Translations under genes and position numbers: made by a program
The notes under the pieces: model-generated
The model's database searches: none
Told to the model about the DNA's origin: nothing
Seen by the model: the letters and a program-made list of their open reading frames with translations, nothing else
Source of the DNA: HGM13006 sp900757695
GTDB lineage: Bacteria; Bacillota; Clostridia; Oscillospirales; Oscillospiraceae
Assembly (NCBI GenBank): GCA_959607825.1
Contig: CAUHNW010000013.1
Coordinates: 1-64,000 of the forward strand
DNA: 64,000 bases
Direction of reading: 5' to 3'
Part shown: positions 1 to 7,727 of the stretch, one piece after another
Position numbering within the stretch: position 1 is the stretch's first letter
Layout of the letters: every line of letters begins with the position of its first letter

Positions 1-55
1 ACGCTTGGCATGCGGAAGAAGAACTACAGCATACCACGCACTGACTGCGCTGCGG
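1..55. repeat. 55-bp direct repeat, copy 1 (DUF559 3' end remnant)
   Basis: This segment is identical to positions 297-351. The second copy includes the last codons of the DUF559 gene at 320-700, so copy 1 is probably the 3' end of another, truncated or off-window, copy of the same element on the minus strand. Downstream of the shared 55 bp the two copies diverge completely. The duplication suggests insertion or recombination of a DUF559-carrying element. Confidence 0.8.
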
Positions 56-101
56 ATCGCAACTTGAAAATGCTGCAGTAATGAAGTAGCAGGCAGCAAA
101 G

Positions 102-138
102 CCTCCCTTGTGCAAAGGGAGGTGTCAGCGGAGCTGAC
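102..138. repeat. Palindromic repeat with two hairpins
   Basis: Two adjacent inverted repeats are visible: CCTCCCTT/AAGGGAGG (102-122) and GTCAGC/GCTGAC (124-138), followed by GGAGGGATTG. I recall this CCTCCCTT...GTCAGCGGAGCTGAC unit as a widespread dispersed palindromic repeat in Oscillospiraceae genomes, often next to DUF559 genes. It is probably a non-autonomous mobile (MITE-like) sequence or its relic. The rest of 1-319 holds no gene that I can support. Confidence 0.7.
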
Positions 139-240
139 GGAGGGATTGATGCAGGGAACAAAGATTTTGAATGGCACTGATCGACTGATGGGCAGCACAT
201 AATCGGAAGCCGCTGGGGAAAGCAAAGCGCTGGGGAACAA

Positions 241-292
241 TCCCCCAGTCAGCGCCAAGGGCGCTGCCAGCCCCCTTTACACAAAGGGGCCT
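241..292. repeat. Palindromic repeat, second type
   Basis: Two inverted repeats occur back to back: AGCGCC/GGCGCT (251-265) and CCCCTTT/AAAGGGG (272-289), preceded by AATCCCCCAGTC. The pattern mirrors the repeat at 102-138 in reverse orientation (a G-rich end, a short dyad, then a C/G-run dyad), so the two may be opposite ends of one element about 190 bp long. Confidence 0.6.
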
Positions 293-296
293 TCGC

Positions 297-351
297 ACGC
301 TTGGCATGCGGAAGAAGAACTACAGCATACCACGCACTGACTGCGCTGCGG
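297..351. repeat. 55-bp direct repeat, copy 2
   Basis: Identical to positions 1-55. It covers the stop codon and C-terminal codons of the DUF559 gene and continues past the stop into the palindromic region. Confidence 0.8.
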
Positions 352-700
352 CACGCTGAACAGCCAAATCAATCATCTGACATACGGACTGAAAATTATG
401 ATTGACCTCATTGTTTGGAATACGAATGACCGTTAGTCCGTATTGCTCCAAAGCGGCAGTACGAACAGCATCCTTTTGCTGTGCTTCTTCGCTGTAATGC
501 TGGGAGCCGTCCAGTTCAATGATCAGTTTTGCCTTTGCACAGTAAAAGTCAACAATATAATGATCAATTACCTTCTGCCGCGTAAAGCGTATGGGATAAT
601 GTCGAAGAAAATTATACCAGAGGCGGCGTTCTTCTTTGGTCATGTTTCTACGGAGTTCCTGTGCCAGTGGAACCAGAGCTTTATTATGCTTTGGCTGCAT
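320..700 (-). CDS. DUF559 domain endonuclease-like protein
   Basis: This 126-residue protein matches the DUF559/very-short-patch-repair-like nuclease fold. Near-catalytic residues are Asp51 (YIVDFYC), Glu62 and Asp64 (IELDGSQHY) and His68. An AAGGAGG ribosome site lies eight bases before the ATG. The gene sits directly downstream of a complete T-box leader and terminator on the same strand, and directly upstream of palindromic repeats and a duplicated copy of its own 3' end. Such genes are common in repeat-associated elements of gut Firmicutes, and their cellular role is unknown to me. The family call is fairly safe. Nuclease activity and a link to mobility of the repeats are inference. Confidence 0.8.
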   Translation of the reverse strand: MQPKHNKALVPLAQELRRNMTKEERRLWYNFLRHYPIRFTRQKVIDHYIVDFYCAKAKLIIELDGSQHYSEEAQQKDAVRTAALEQYGLTVIRIPNNEVNHNFQSVCQMIDLAVQRAAAQSVRGML

Positions 701-734
701 AGCATACGCCTCCTTTTGAGTGACAGACGTGTGA

Positions 735-1007
735 AAAAGACAAAAACCCCGGAGCGTGACACAACATCACACTCCGGGGCGTCAATACAAAGATCACGCG
801 GTACCACCCGGTTCAGCCGTAAAACACGGCCCTCAGCCTCCACTAAGGCTTTGGCGCATAACGCCGCCACACGTTTCCGGCTACTGTCGGTTCACCGGAA
901 CAGCTCCGGGGCCAGTATACACAGCGCCATCACCATCGGCTTGCACCAACCGCCGACTCTCTGAAGATGAACCGGGACTGTCTTTTCCCCTTCTCTGCTT
1001 TTCGTTT
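735..1007 (-). ncRNA. T-box leader RNA with terminator
   Basis: On the minus strand the hallmark antiterminator box GGGTGGTACCGCGTG lies at 795-809. It is preceded by a Stem I region with the AGAGAG element and a GGTGCAAG loop, and its base pairs as CGGTTC with GAACCG. The box is followed by a strong terminator (GC-rich stem 747-779, T-run 741-746). T-boxes sense uncharged tRNA and control aminoacyl-tRNA synthetase or amino-acid genes. The specifier is not certain. By aligning the GCCCCGGAGC segment with other T-boxes I would read CTG (Leu), with TAC as the alternative. The next gene downstream is a DUF559 gene, not an amino-acid gene. Confidence 0.9.
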
Positions 1008-1013
1008 GAAACA

Positions 1014-1042
1014 ATCCTAACACGCTGGGGGGAGTTTGTCAA
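1014..1042 (-). promoter_or_regulatory. Sigma-A promoter of the T-box leader
   Basis: On the minus strand TTGACA (1037-1042) and TAGGAT (1014-1019) are separated by exactly 17 bp, placing the start near 1007, just before the T-box Stem I. Confidence 0.8.
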
Positions 1043-1243
1043 GAAATTTTCAATACCTTTGGGGGTTCCATACGTGTTTTGTTGTTTTCGTATCTTCACA
1101 TAGTGGAAGGAGGCGGCATAGCATGAAGGGGGAGAAGGGGAAGACGCAGAGAACGGGCGGCTTCATACTTATGAAATATTTCGTTCATGAAAATGTATAA
1201 TCTGCACGAAAATATTTGTGCAAAATGAGCCGTTATGGACATA

Positions 1244-1272
1244 TTGACAAAAACATGGAACCGACTTATACT
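1244..1272 (+). promoter_or_regulatory. Sigma-A promoter upstream of the HEAT-like gene
   Basis: TTGACA (1244-1249), a 17-bp spacer and TATACT (1267-1272) form a near-consensus promoter. It would give a leader of roughly 100 nt for the gene at 1382. Nothing else is recognisable between 1043 and 1381. Confidence 0.75.
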
Positions 1273-1381
1273 GAACATGAAGGAACGATATCTTTCCCGG
1301 TCCCAGGGGCGCCTCAGGGTATCGCAGAGGAGGCCCCGGGGGACCACCAAATCAAGCCTTATGGCAGAAAGAAGGGTACCT

Positions 1382-1747
1382 ATGGGCAACATCAATAAAA
1401 AGGTAGATAAGCTCATTGCAAAAAGGCAGTGGGATAAGCTGCTTCACAACCTCGGCGAGACCAACGGCGAATCGAAAATGAAGATCGCAAAAGCCTGCGG
1501 CGTCTCCGGCGGCAGCGGCTGTATTGACCTGCTGAGCGTCATTCTCAATGACCGGGAGGCCAGCGACGACCTGCTGCTGGAAACCATTGATTCTCTGGGC
1601 AAGATCGGCAACGATCGCTGCATCACGCTCCTGCGGTACTTCCGGGAGAATGTGGATCAGTCCAAAGCGCCCATGATCTCCGCTGTGGATTCTTCTGTTC
1701 GTAAGATCAAGGTTCGGGTGGCGGAAATGGAGCAGATGACCCAGTAA
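1382..1747 (+). CDS. Small HEAT-repeat-like hypothetical protein
   Basis: The product is about 121 residues, a short helical protein with lysine-rich N-terminus (MGNINKKVDKLI) and a pattern reminiscent of HEAT/armadillo repeats (CIDLLSVILND...LLLETIDSLGKIGNDRCITLL). The reading frame is open further upstream, but the ATG at 1382 is preceded by AGAAGGG and lies downstream of a good promoter, so I prefer it. Another possible start is the ATG at 1361. The gene ends before a bidirectional terminator. HEAT-like repeats usually mediate protein contacts. No specific function can be given. Confidence 0.6.
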   Translation: MGNINKKVDKLIAKRQWDKLLHNLGETNGESKMKIAKACGVSGGSGCIDLLSVILNDREASDDLLLETIDSLGKIGNDRCITLLRYFRENVDQSKAPMISAVDSSVRKIKVRVAEMEQMTQ

Positions 1748-1787
1748 TGCAGGGGAAGTCAATCGAATAAATTCGTGTAAACAGCGT

Positions 1788-1819
1788 AAAATGGGAGCGT
1801 CTTTTGGCGCTCCCATTTT
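1788..1819. terminator. Bidirectional terminator
   Basis: A perfect 12-bp stem (AAAATGGGAGCG / CGCTCCCATTTT) with A- and T-runs on its two sides lies between the convergent genes ending at 1747 and 1830. Confidence 0.85.
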
Positions 1820-1829
1820 ATATGCTTTC

Positions 1830-2258
1830 TCATAAAAACGGCTTCATCTGCTCAATATTATTCTGTTCCGTTTCCAGCAGCTTTTTGCTGAGATCCGTCA
1901 CCCGTTCGTCCTTGCCCAGATACTGCCGGTGGTGCTGGATGGACTTGATGGCGCCCTTGGTGTTGCCGGTAATCATCATTTCCGCAATTTTGGAGGCGGA
2001 GGGCGGGGCAAACTGATTTTTGGCCCGGCTCATGGCAAGCCCCATTTTTGCCCCCATGGGCAGCGGCTCCGGGCAGCCGCCCCGGGCACGGATCATCTCT
2101 ACGGCGCTGGCCCCCAGCTCCCCATACTCGGCCTTCTGCTGCCGCAGGGCATCGGTGAGCGGCCGGCAGCCGGAGTATTTCATCACGGCGTCAATGCCGT
2201 CGTGGCCCATGCGGGCAGTCTGATAAATGTAATCCAGCAGTTCAATGTCGGAGATCAT
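1830..2258 (-). CDS. Hypothetical helical protein, possibly four-helix bundle
   Basis: The 142-residue product has no signal peptide or membrane segment. It consists of amphipathic helices (LLDYIYQTARMGHDGIDAVM; ALRQQKAEYGELGASAVEMI; KSIQHHRQYLGKDERVTDLSKKLL), which suggests a DUF2383/ferritin-like four-helix arrangement. I do not see a clear di-iron ExxH set, so metal binding is not supported. A GGAAAGGAG ribosome site lies nine bases before the ATG. It is a single gene ending at the bidirectional terminator. Confidence 0.6.
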   Translation of the reverse strand: MISDIELLDYIYQTARMGHDGIDAVMKYSGCRPLTDALRQQKAEYGELGASAVEMIRARGGCPEPLPMGAKMGLAMSRAKNQFAPPSASKIAEMMITGNTKGAIKSIQHHRQYLGKDERVTDLSKKLLETEQNNIEQMKPFL

Positions 2259-2322
2259 AGAATGCGGCTCCTTTCCACATACGCTTGATGGAACCAGTAT
2301 GCCGCAAAAAGGTGAAATTATT

Positions 2323-3612
2323 CTACTGGGGCGGCCCTGCGATCTCCCGCCGATACTGGGTGGGGGAGATGCCGTCCTGCCGCCGGAAGGCCCGGGTCAG
2401 GGTCCATGCGCTGTTATAGCCCACGGAAAGGGCGATGGCGGTGATGGTGTCCGAGGTGTCCCGGAGCAGCCGCTTGGCGGCCTGCACCCGGATCCGGGTG
2501 ATCTCGTCCACCAGATTCTCCCCCTGCTCCTGCTTATAGAGGTGGCTGAGATAAGAGGCACTGTAGCCGAATTTCTGGCAGAGCAGCTCGATGCCCAGCT
2601 CCCGGTTGGAATAGTGCTGGGCGATATACCGGCGGATGGGGTCGGTGCGCTTTTCCGGGGCGGAGTCCGCAGGGGCCAGAGTGCCGAAGAACCGATCCAG
2701 AAGGGTCTCCAGCTGCTCCATGGTCTTGCACCGGGAAACCTGAGAGTCGATCTCCGGGCCCACCTGAAATTTCAAGCTGCCGGTGCCGGCGGGGCACAGG
2801 GAGGCGGCGGTGCGCAGGCGCTTTTTCAGGGCGGGCTTCATCTCCCACAGGGCGTTTTCACTCTGGGAAAAGGTGTCGATATAGGCGTCCGTCAGGGCAC
2901 GGGCCTGCCGGAAATCTCCGGTGAGCACGGCGTTGTAAAAGAGCTTGTCGTTATAGGCCCGGTAGGTGTCGGTGCCGGTTTCGGCGGTGATGTCGTAGGC
3001 TGTGAGCACCCGGCTCTCCGTATAGGTGCTGGTCTCTTCAAACAGGGCGTGTGCCTCCTGCCAGATCCGGGTGAGGTCCCGGAGATTCCGGGTGGGCTGG
3101 CTCACCGCGGCGGCCAGCAGAATGGAGTAGCTGTCCTGTAGATACAGCACCGCCCGGGACATGATCCCAGCAATCTCCTCCACCATCTCCTTCTGGGTGA
3201 GATCCCGCTTGGGGGGCTGGTGGAAGTTGACGAGCAAAAGAATTTCGGTGCCCGCATCGGCGGAATAGCAGATGTGCTGGGCATTGAGCATGCCCCCGCA
3301 GACCAGCAGAATGGTATCCCGCATTTGGTTGAACTCCTCATGGGTGGCCGGGTGCCGGGAGCCCTCGGCGCTGGTGGAGCCAAGGCCGATGACGGCAAGG
3401 GTGCAGACCATCACATCCGGGTAGGGGAGCACCACGCCGTTCTTTTCCAGCTGGGAGCTTAAATTGCTGGTGTGGATGGGGTTCACGCTGTCCTCAATGA
3501 GATTGCGGATAAAGATGGTGCGGAGCATGCTCCGGCACTCATAGAGCTGCTGCCGGAGCTTCTGGTTTTCCCGCATCAGCTGGGCGGTGCGGGGCGCTTC
3601 CTGTTCGGCCAT
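2323..3612 (-). CDS. AraC family transcriptional regulator
   Basis: The protein (about 429 residues) ends in a classic AraC/XylS double helix-turn-helix (roughly residues 330-425: IRRYIAQHYSN..., LCQKFGYSASYLSHLYKQEQG, SDTITAIALSVGYNSAWTLTRAF). A long N-terminal region may be the sensor, and there is no receiver domain. The frame is open to 3654, but the ATG at 3612 follows AAAGGAG with good spacing and is preferred. It is divergent from the solute-binding lipoprotein gene at 3846, which it probably controls, as YesN/LplR-type regulators do for large carbohydrate-binding lipoproteins. The inducer is unknown. Confidence 0.85.
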   Translation of the reverse strand: MAEQEAPRTAQLMRENQKLRQQLYECRSMLRTIFIRNLIEDSVNPIHTSNLSSQLEKNGVVLPYPDVMVCTLAVIGLGSTSAEGSRHPATHEEFNQMRDTILLVCGGMLNAQHICYSADAGTEILLLVNFHQPPKRDLTQKEMVEEIAGIMSRAVLYLQDSYSILLAAAVSQPTRNLRDLTRIWQEAHALFEETSTYTESRVLTAYDITAETGTDTYRAYNDKLFYNAVLTGDFRQARALTDAYIDTFSQSENALWEMKPALKKRLRTAASLCPAGTGSLKFQVGPEIDSQVSRCKTMEQLETLLDRFFGTLAPADSAPEKRTDPIRRYIAQHYSNRELGIELLCQKFGYSASYLSHLYKQEQGENLVDEITRIRVQAAKRLLRDTSDTITAIALSVGYNSAWTLTRAFRRQDGISPTQYRREIAGPPQ

Positions 3613-3671
3613 GGGGATCTCCTTTCCGGATGAATCCTGCGAAATCAATATCATATGAATATATTATAGCA

Positions 3672-3714
3672 TAAGAAAATGCGCAGGAAAGGCCAATTCC
3701 TGCGCATTTTCTTA
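3672..3714. promoter_or_regulatory. 18-bp perfect inverted repeat in divergent region
   Basis: An 18-bp arm (3672-3689, beginning TAAGAAAATGCGC) is repeated in inverted form at 3697-3714 with a 7-nt loop. It lies between two divergently transcribed genes, where a terminator is not expected, so an operator for the AraC regulator is one reading. A second AATATGCGCATTT dyad occurs at about 3754-3766. It could alternatively be a terminator blocking antisense transcripts. Confidence 0.6.
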
Positions 3715-3845
3715 GAATGCGCTCAAATTACGCGAATTGTTCTGAAATCGCAGAATATGCGCATTTCGAAGAAAAGCAAACTGGATTTTTTCCGGCGCAG
3801 GCACTAAGATAGCCTCAGTCAATAAAAGCGAAGGAGGACAATGCT

Positions 3846-5564
3846 TTGAAGTGCAAAAAAACAGCATCCATGATTCTGGCCTCTGCCATGCTGCTGGGAC
3901 TGCTGGCAGGCTGCGGCGGCGGCTCTGACAGCGCAGCCCCTGCGGCGGAGTCCAGCGCATCGGCGCCCACAGCGGCTCCAGTGGAGGAAACTGACCAGAC
4001 CCCGGCAGCAGAGGAATCGCTGACGGAGGCTTCGCTGCTGCCTCAGGAAGCGGAGGCATCGGCACAGGAGGAAGCTGCCGCCAAGACGGCCCCGGAGCCG
4101 GAGGACTACACCCTCAGCGAAGAAGGGGAGACCCTGAGTCTCTGGTATCCCGCGGCAGGCGCCTTCCAGAACATGATCGACTACAGCGAGCAGGCACGGC
4201 TCAAGGAGACCGAGGCGCTCACCGGCGTCCACATTGAGCTGGTGCTGGCCAATATGGAAAACGCCAACCAGACCCTGAACCTGATGGCCGCCAGCGGCGA
4301 CTTCCCGGACATGATCCAGAACCCCAACATGGTCACCGGCGGCGTCACCGCCGCGGTGGAGAATGAAATGCTCATGCCCCTCAATGACCTGTATGACGAG
4401 TTCATGCCCCACTACAAGGCCATCCGGGAGAGCCTTTCCGCCTACGAAAAGGACTCCAAGCTGGAGGACGGCACCCTGCCCATGGCCTACGCCTTCTATA
4501 AAGAGGGCTACGGCATCAATCTTGGCCCCGTGATCCGTCAGGATTGGCTGGATGATCTGAACCTTGACGCTCCCGTTACCTATGACGACTACCACGATGT
4601 GCTCACCGCCTTTAAGAACGACAAGGGCGCAGATGCGGCCCTGTGGATCCCCTATACCGGTACCGTCAGCGGATATCTGGCCGCAGGCTTCCAGACCGGC
4701 GGCGAAATGCTCTGCCGGGACGGTGAGGTGCTCTACGGCCCCGTCACCGACGAGTATAAGGAATATCTGGAAATGATGAAGCAGTGGTATTCCGAGGGGC
4801 TCATCTACTCCGACTTTGCCACCTATACGGCCAGCGAGCAGTATGCCCCCGATGAGCTGATCTCCCACGACCGCACCGGTATCTTCTACTCCACCGCCGC
4901 CATGATGACGGAGTTTGAGGGGAAGAGCACCAGCGGCATGACCCTGACGGCCATCGGCGATGCGGTGCAGAATGTGGGCGACAAGAACCATGTGTGCCAC
5001 AACTACTCTCTGGTGCTGGGCATCGGCACCGGCATCTCCACCACCTGCTCCGATCCGGAGCTGGCGGCTCAGTGGCTGAACTTCCAGTACACCCAGAAGG
5101 GCTTTATGCTCAATAACTACGGCGAGGAGGGCGTCAGCTACGAGCTGGATGCCGAGGGCAATCCCCACTTCACCGACCTCATCACAAGCAACCCCGACGG
5201 CCTGCCGCTGCCCATTGCCATTGAGAAGTATGCCTGCATGAGCGGCCCCTTCGTCAATGACTACACCCGCATGTACGCAGGCTACACCGATGCCCAGAAG
5301 GAGGCCAGCGACATCTGGACCGCTACCTCCGATAACGAGTGGATGGTGGCCAACGTACCGCTGGAAACCGAGGAGAGCACCGAGTACAATGCGGCGCTGG
5401 CCGAGGTATCCACCTACTCTGCGGCACAGGTGGCCAAGTTCATCACCGGCGAGGCGGATCTGGACACCGAGTGGGACGAATATGTTTCCACCTGCCAGTC
5501 CCTGGGCGTTGACACCATGATCGACATCTATACCGACGCCGTGGCACGGTATAACGCCGCCTGA
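3846..5564 (+). CDS. Extracellular solute-binding lipoprotein (orphan)
   Basis: This 572-residue secreted protein starts at a TTG preceded by AAGGAGGA. It has a lipoprotein signal with lipobox LLAGC, an Ala/Pro/Glu-rich linker (about residues 25-80), then a family-1-type extracellular solute-binding domain (LSLWYPAAGAFQNMIDY..., ASGDFPDMIQNP, RQDWLDDLNLDAPVTYDDYHD). Its size fits the LplA-like oligosaccharide-binding group. No permease or ATPase lies nearby, so it either works with distant permeases or has another role. It is divergent from an AraC regulator and followed by a gene 11 bp downstream, so it leads an operon of unusual proteins. Confidence 0.85.
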   Translation: MKCKKTASMILASAMLLGLLAGCGGGSDSAAPAAESSASAPTAAPVEETDQTPAAEESLTEASLLPQEAEASAQEEAAAKTAPEPEDYTLSEEGETLSLWYPAAGAFQNMIDYSEQARLKETEALTGVHIELVLANMENANQTLNLMAASGDFPDMIQNPNMVTGGVTAAVENEMLMPLNDLYDEFMPHYKAIRESLSAYEKDSKLEDGTLPMAYAFYKEGYGINLGPVIRQDWLDDLNLDAPVTYDDYHDVLTAFKNDKGADAALWIPYTGTVSGYLAAGFQTGGEMLCRDGEVLYGPVTDEYKEYLEMMKQWYSEGLIYSDFATYTASEQYAPDELISHDRTGIFYSTAAMMTEFEGKSTSGMTLTAIGDAVQNVGDKNHVCHNYSLVLGIGTGISTTCSDPELAAQWLNFQYTQKGFMLNNYGEEGVSYELDAEGNPHFTDLITSNPDGLPLPIAIEKYACMSGPFVNDYTRMYAGYTDAQKEASDIWTATSDNEWMVANVPLETEESTEYNAALAEVSTYSAAQVAKFITGEADLDTEWDEYVSTCQSLGVDTMIDIYTDAVARYNAA

Positions 5565-5575
5565 GGAGAAGAACC

Positions 5576-6235
5576 ATGAAGAAAATGTACAGCATCAACG
5601 ACATCGGCGCCCGGCTGGGTCTTCCCAGCCGGGAGGCCCCCGGCCCTCGGGGCATGAGTCTGGAATACATCTGGGATCTGGACGGCGCAGAAAAAATGAT
5701 CGAATTTCTTGCCGCAGACGGGGCGGATGAGATTACGCTGGACGGTCATCCTCAGGCGTGGCTGGCCTGCTATCTGGCACTGCGGCTGGCCCCCAGAACC
5801 GTGGGGCTGTTTATCCCGCCCCTGGGCGGAGACATCCCCATGAAAAAGCTGAAATTCGGCGCCAACAGCCCCGATGGGCACCTCACCTTAAAGATGGAGC
5901 CCTTTCAGGACGGCCTGCTGCTGAGCTTTATGCCCGACACCAGAGATTATGCGGCCCATATGATGGGCGCTGTGGCGCTGCCCGAGGAGCTGAAGGGGAA
6001 GTCTGTGTATTTGCAGGGCATGGCTCCGAACTTTATCACCGGCTCCCTGGCCATGACGCTGGCGGAGGCCTGCCCCAGCGTGTCCGTCAGCGGACAGGAC
6101 GGCAGCTTTACCTGCGTCTATTCCACGGAGCCCGGGAAGAAGCCCGGGGACATCACCGGAAAGAAGCCCATGGGCGGCCCGGGTGGCCCCGGCGGCCCCG
6201 GCGGCCCCGGCGGCCCCGGCGGTCCCCGTCCGTAA
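5576..6235 (+). CDS. Protein with two Csx3-like repeats and a GPGG tail
   Basis: A 219-residue cytosolic protein with a good ribosome site (GAGGAGAAGAACC). I see two similar segments. One is TLDGHPQAWLACYLALRL followed by PRTVGLFIPPLGG (about residues 55-84). The other is VYLQGMAPNFITGSLAMTLA followed by PSVSVSGQDGSFTCVYS (about 143-185). Both resemble the Csx3/Crn3 pattern (G-x-x-P-I-W-L...LA...V-A-V-Y-D-P-R-L-G-x-x-V-V). Csx3 proteins degrade cyclic oligoadenylate in CRISPR systems, but no CRISPR genes are here and the key motif is altered. The C-terminus is a run of five or six GPG units. Fold similarity is my inference, and function is unknown. Confidence 0.55.
   Translation: MKKMYSINDIGARLGLPSREAPGPRGMSLEYIWDLDGAEKMIEFLAADGADEITLDGHPQAWLACYLALRLAPRTVGLFIPPLGGDIPMKKLKFGANSPDGHLTLKMEPFQDGLLLSFMPDTRDYAAHMMGAVALPEELKGKSVYLQGMAPNFITGSLAMTLAEACPSVSVSGQDGSFTCVYSTEPGKKPGDITGKKPMGGPGGPGGPGGPGGPGGPRP
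6176..6231 (+). repeat. GGCCCCGGC 9-mer tandem repeat encoding GPGG tail
   Basis: Tandem copies of a 9-bp GGCCCCGGC unit lie in frame at the 3' end of the 5576 gene. The same repeat occurs in frame in three other genes of the cluster (near 7318, 9938 and 17090). Confidence 0.85.
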
Positions 6236-6265
6236 GAATCCCCATAGAAAGAAAGGAGTCGAACC

Positions 6266-6895
6266 ATGGAAACTACCATGAATCAGGCGGAAATCCTGTG
6301 CCGGAAGGTGACCGGCCATGAGGCCTGCCATCAGCTGGTCAGTCGGCTGTGCCGGGATATGTCCTTTGGCAGACTGGATCGCTTTGCAGCGGCCTTTGCC
6401 CAGCGCAGCGATATCGTATTGGAGCTGCCCTGGGGCAAATATCTGGGCAGGGAGAGCATCACCCGCTGCCTCACCGGCGGCGAGGGCAGCCGGAAGGGCA
6501 TTCTGGACGTCCACTGTGCCGTCACCGAGTGCCTGGAGGTGGCCGGAGACGGCCAGACGGCCCGGGGCTGCTGGATGTTCCAGAGCATCACCACCGATCA
6601 GAAGGGCGAGGCCCGTTGGATCTGGTATAAGGCGGATATCTGCTTTGTGCCCGAAAACGGTGCATGGAAGCTGTGGATGGTGACCATCTACCCCATGTTC
6701 AATGCGGAATTTACCGAGGACTGGGGCAAGCTCACCCCCACGGACTGGGACAAGCTGGCTGCGGAGAAGAAGCCCGATGCGCCGCTGGAAAAGAAGCCCT
6801 GGCATCTGGGAGATCCCATCCGGCTCTGGGAGTGCTATCCCCCCAAGCCCTATGACCAGTGGAACGAAACTGTATTGGGGAGGGAATCCAAATGA
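6266..6895 (+). CDS. SnoaL-like (NTF2 fold) protein
   Basis: This 209-residue protein fits the SnoaL-like/nuclear transport factor 2 family. It has an N-terminal helix (HEACHQLVSRLCRDMSFGRLDRFAAAFA), a strand-rich core (SDIVLELPWGKYLGRESI) and a terminal sheet (RWIWYKADICFVPENGAWKLWMVTIYPMF). Such cone-shaped proteins bind small hydrophobic ligands or act as cyclases, dehydratases or isomerases. It is the first of three related genes, and its stop overlaps the next ATG (ATGA at 6892). No catalytic residue can be assigned. The substrate is unknown. Confidence 0.75.
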   Translation: METTMNQAEILCRKVTGHEACHQLVSRLCRDMSFGRLDRFAAAFAQRSDIVLELPWGKYLGRESITRCLTGGEGSRKGILDVHCAVTECLEVAGDGQTARGCWMFQSITTDQKGEARWIWYKADICFVPENGAWKLWMVTIYPMFNAEFTEDWGKLTPTDWDKLAAEKKPDAPLEKKPWHLGDPIRLWECYPPKPYDQWNETVLGRESK

Positions 6896-7713
6896 GAACT
6901 GTGGAAGAACTGAAGCTGGCCTTCCGGCGACTGGACGCGGTGGACGCCTGCCGGAATCTCATGAGCCGCTATATCTACCTCCACAATATGGAGCGCCATC
7001 GGGAGTACGCCGTGGAGCTGTGGAGCCATCGGGCGGACTGCTGCCTGCAAATGCCCTGGGGCCGCTATGACGGCTGGGAGGGCGTGGCAGAGTGCTACCT
7101 GAAAGATCACGGCGATGTATTTGACAAGGCGGAGAAAAACGGCACTGAGGCCGTGGGCCCCACCATGTGCTCCATCCACCCGCTGGACACCGAGGTCATC
7201 GAGGTGGCGGCAGACGGAAAGACCGCCAAGGGCTGCTGGCTGTCCTACGGCCACGAGAGCTGGAGCGCCGATGAGCCCATGATGCTGCCCCCGGGACTCA
7301 AGCCCCCGGCGGGCATGGCTGGCCCCGGCGGTCCCGGCGGTCCCGGTGGCCCCGGCGGTCCTGGTGGCCCTGGCGGCCCAGCCAAAGACCCAGAGCCCAT
7401 TGGAAAGTTTGAGGGAAAGAAGGCCACCCGCTGCATTACGGCCTACAGCAAGTACAGCGTGGACTTCATTCTGGACGATGACGGCGTATGGCGCATCTGG
7501 AAGATGCAGCTGTTCCCGCTGTTCAAGTGCTCCCGCTATGTGGACTGGACCAGATACCCCCAGAAGATGCCCAAGTCCCATACCAATGCCGACGGCAGAT
7601 CCGATGGCAGCGGCATGGTGTACATCTGGGGCAAGGACGTGGTATATCCCGCCGATCAGCCCCAGCCCCCCACGGCCTATGAAACCTTTGCCGACATTGG
7701 CCCCTGCTGCTGA
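6892..7713 (+). CDS. SnoaL-like protein with internal GPGG linker
   Basis: The product is 273 residues and is a paralogue of its neighbours (VDACRNLMSRYIYLHNMERHREYAVELW; WGRYDGWEGVAECYL). A stretch of seven GPG units (about residues 142-163) is inserted in the middle of the NTF2-like domain, before the strands CITAYSKYSVDFILDDDGVWRIWKMQLF. The ATG at 6892 has a GGGAGG site and overlaps the upstream stop, so I reject a start at 6859. The low-complexity insert is not usual in this family and may be a flexible or self-associating loop. Confidence 0.75.
   Translation: MRTVEELKLAFRRLDAVDACRNLMSRYIYLHNMERHREYAVELWSHRADCCLQMPWGRYDGWEGVAECYLKDHGDVFDKAEKNGTEAVGPTMCSIHPLDTEVIEVAADGKTAKGCWLSYGHESWSADEPMMLPPGLKPPAGMAGPGGPGGPGGPGGPGGPGGPAKDPEPIGKFEGKKATRCITAYSKYSVDFILDDDGVWRIWKMQLFPLFKCSRYVDWTRYPQKMPKSHTNADGRSDGSGMVYIWGKDVVYPADQPQPPTAYETFADIGPCC
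7318..7383 (+). repeat. GPGG-encoding tandem repeat inside SnoaL-like gene
   Basis: About seven in-frame 9-bp units (GGCCCCGGC with GGTCCCGGC and GGTGGCCCC variants) form the linker of the 6892 gene. Synonymous variation among units suggests the array is not brand new. Confidence 0.85.
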
Positions 7714-7727
7714 AAGGAGACGAGAAT

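Noticed and set aside
443..1103. Plus-strand open frames through the T-box and DUF559 gene
   Set aside because: They run antisense to a clear T-box RNA and a DUF559 gene and lack ribosome sites.
2245..3141. Plus-strand frame opposite the AraC gene
   Set aside because: No ribosome site or domain, and the AraC helix-turn-helix on the other strand is unambiguous.
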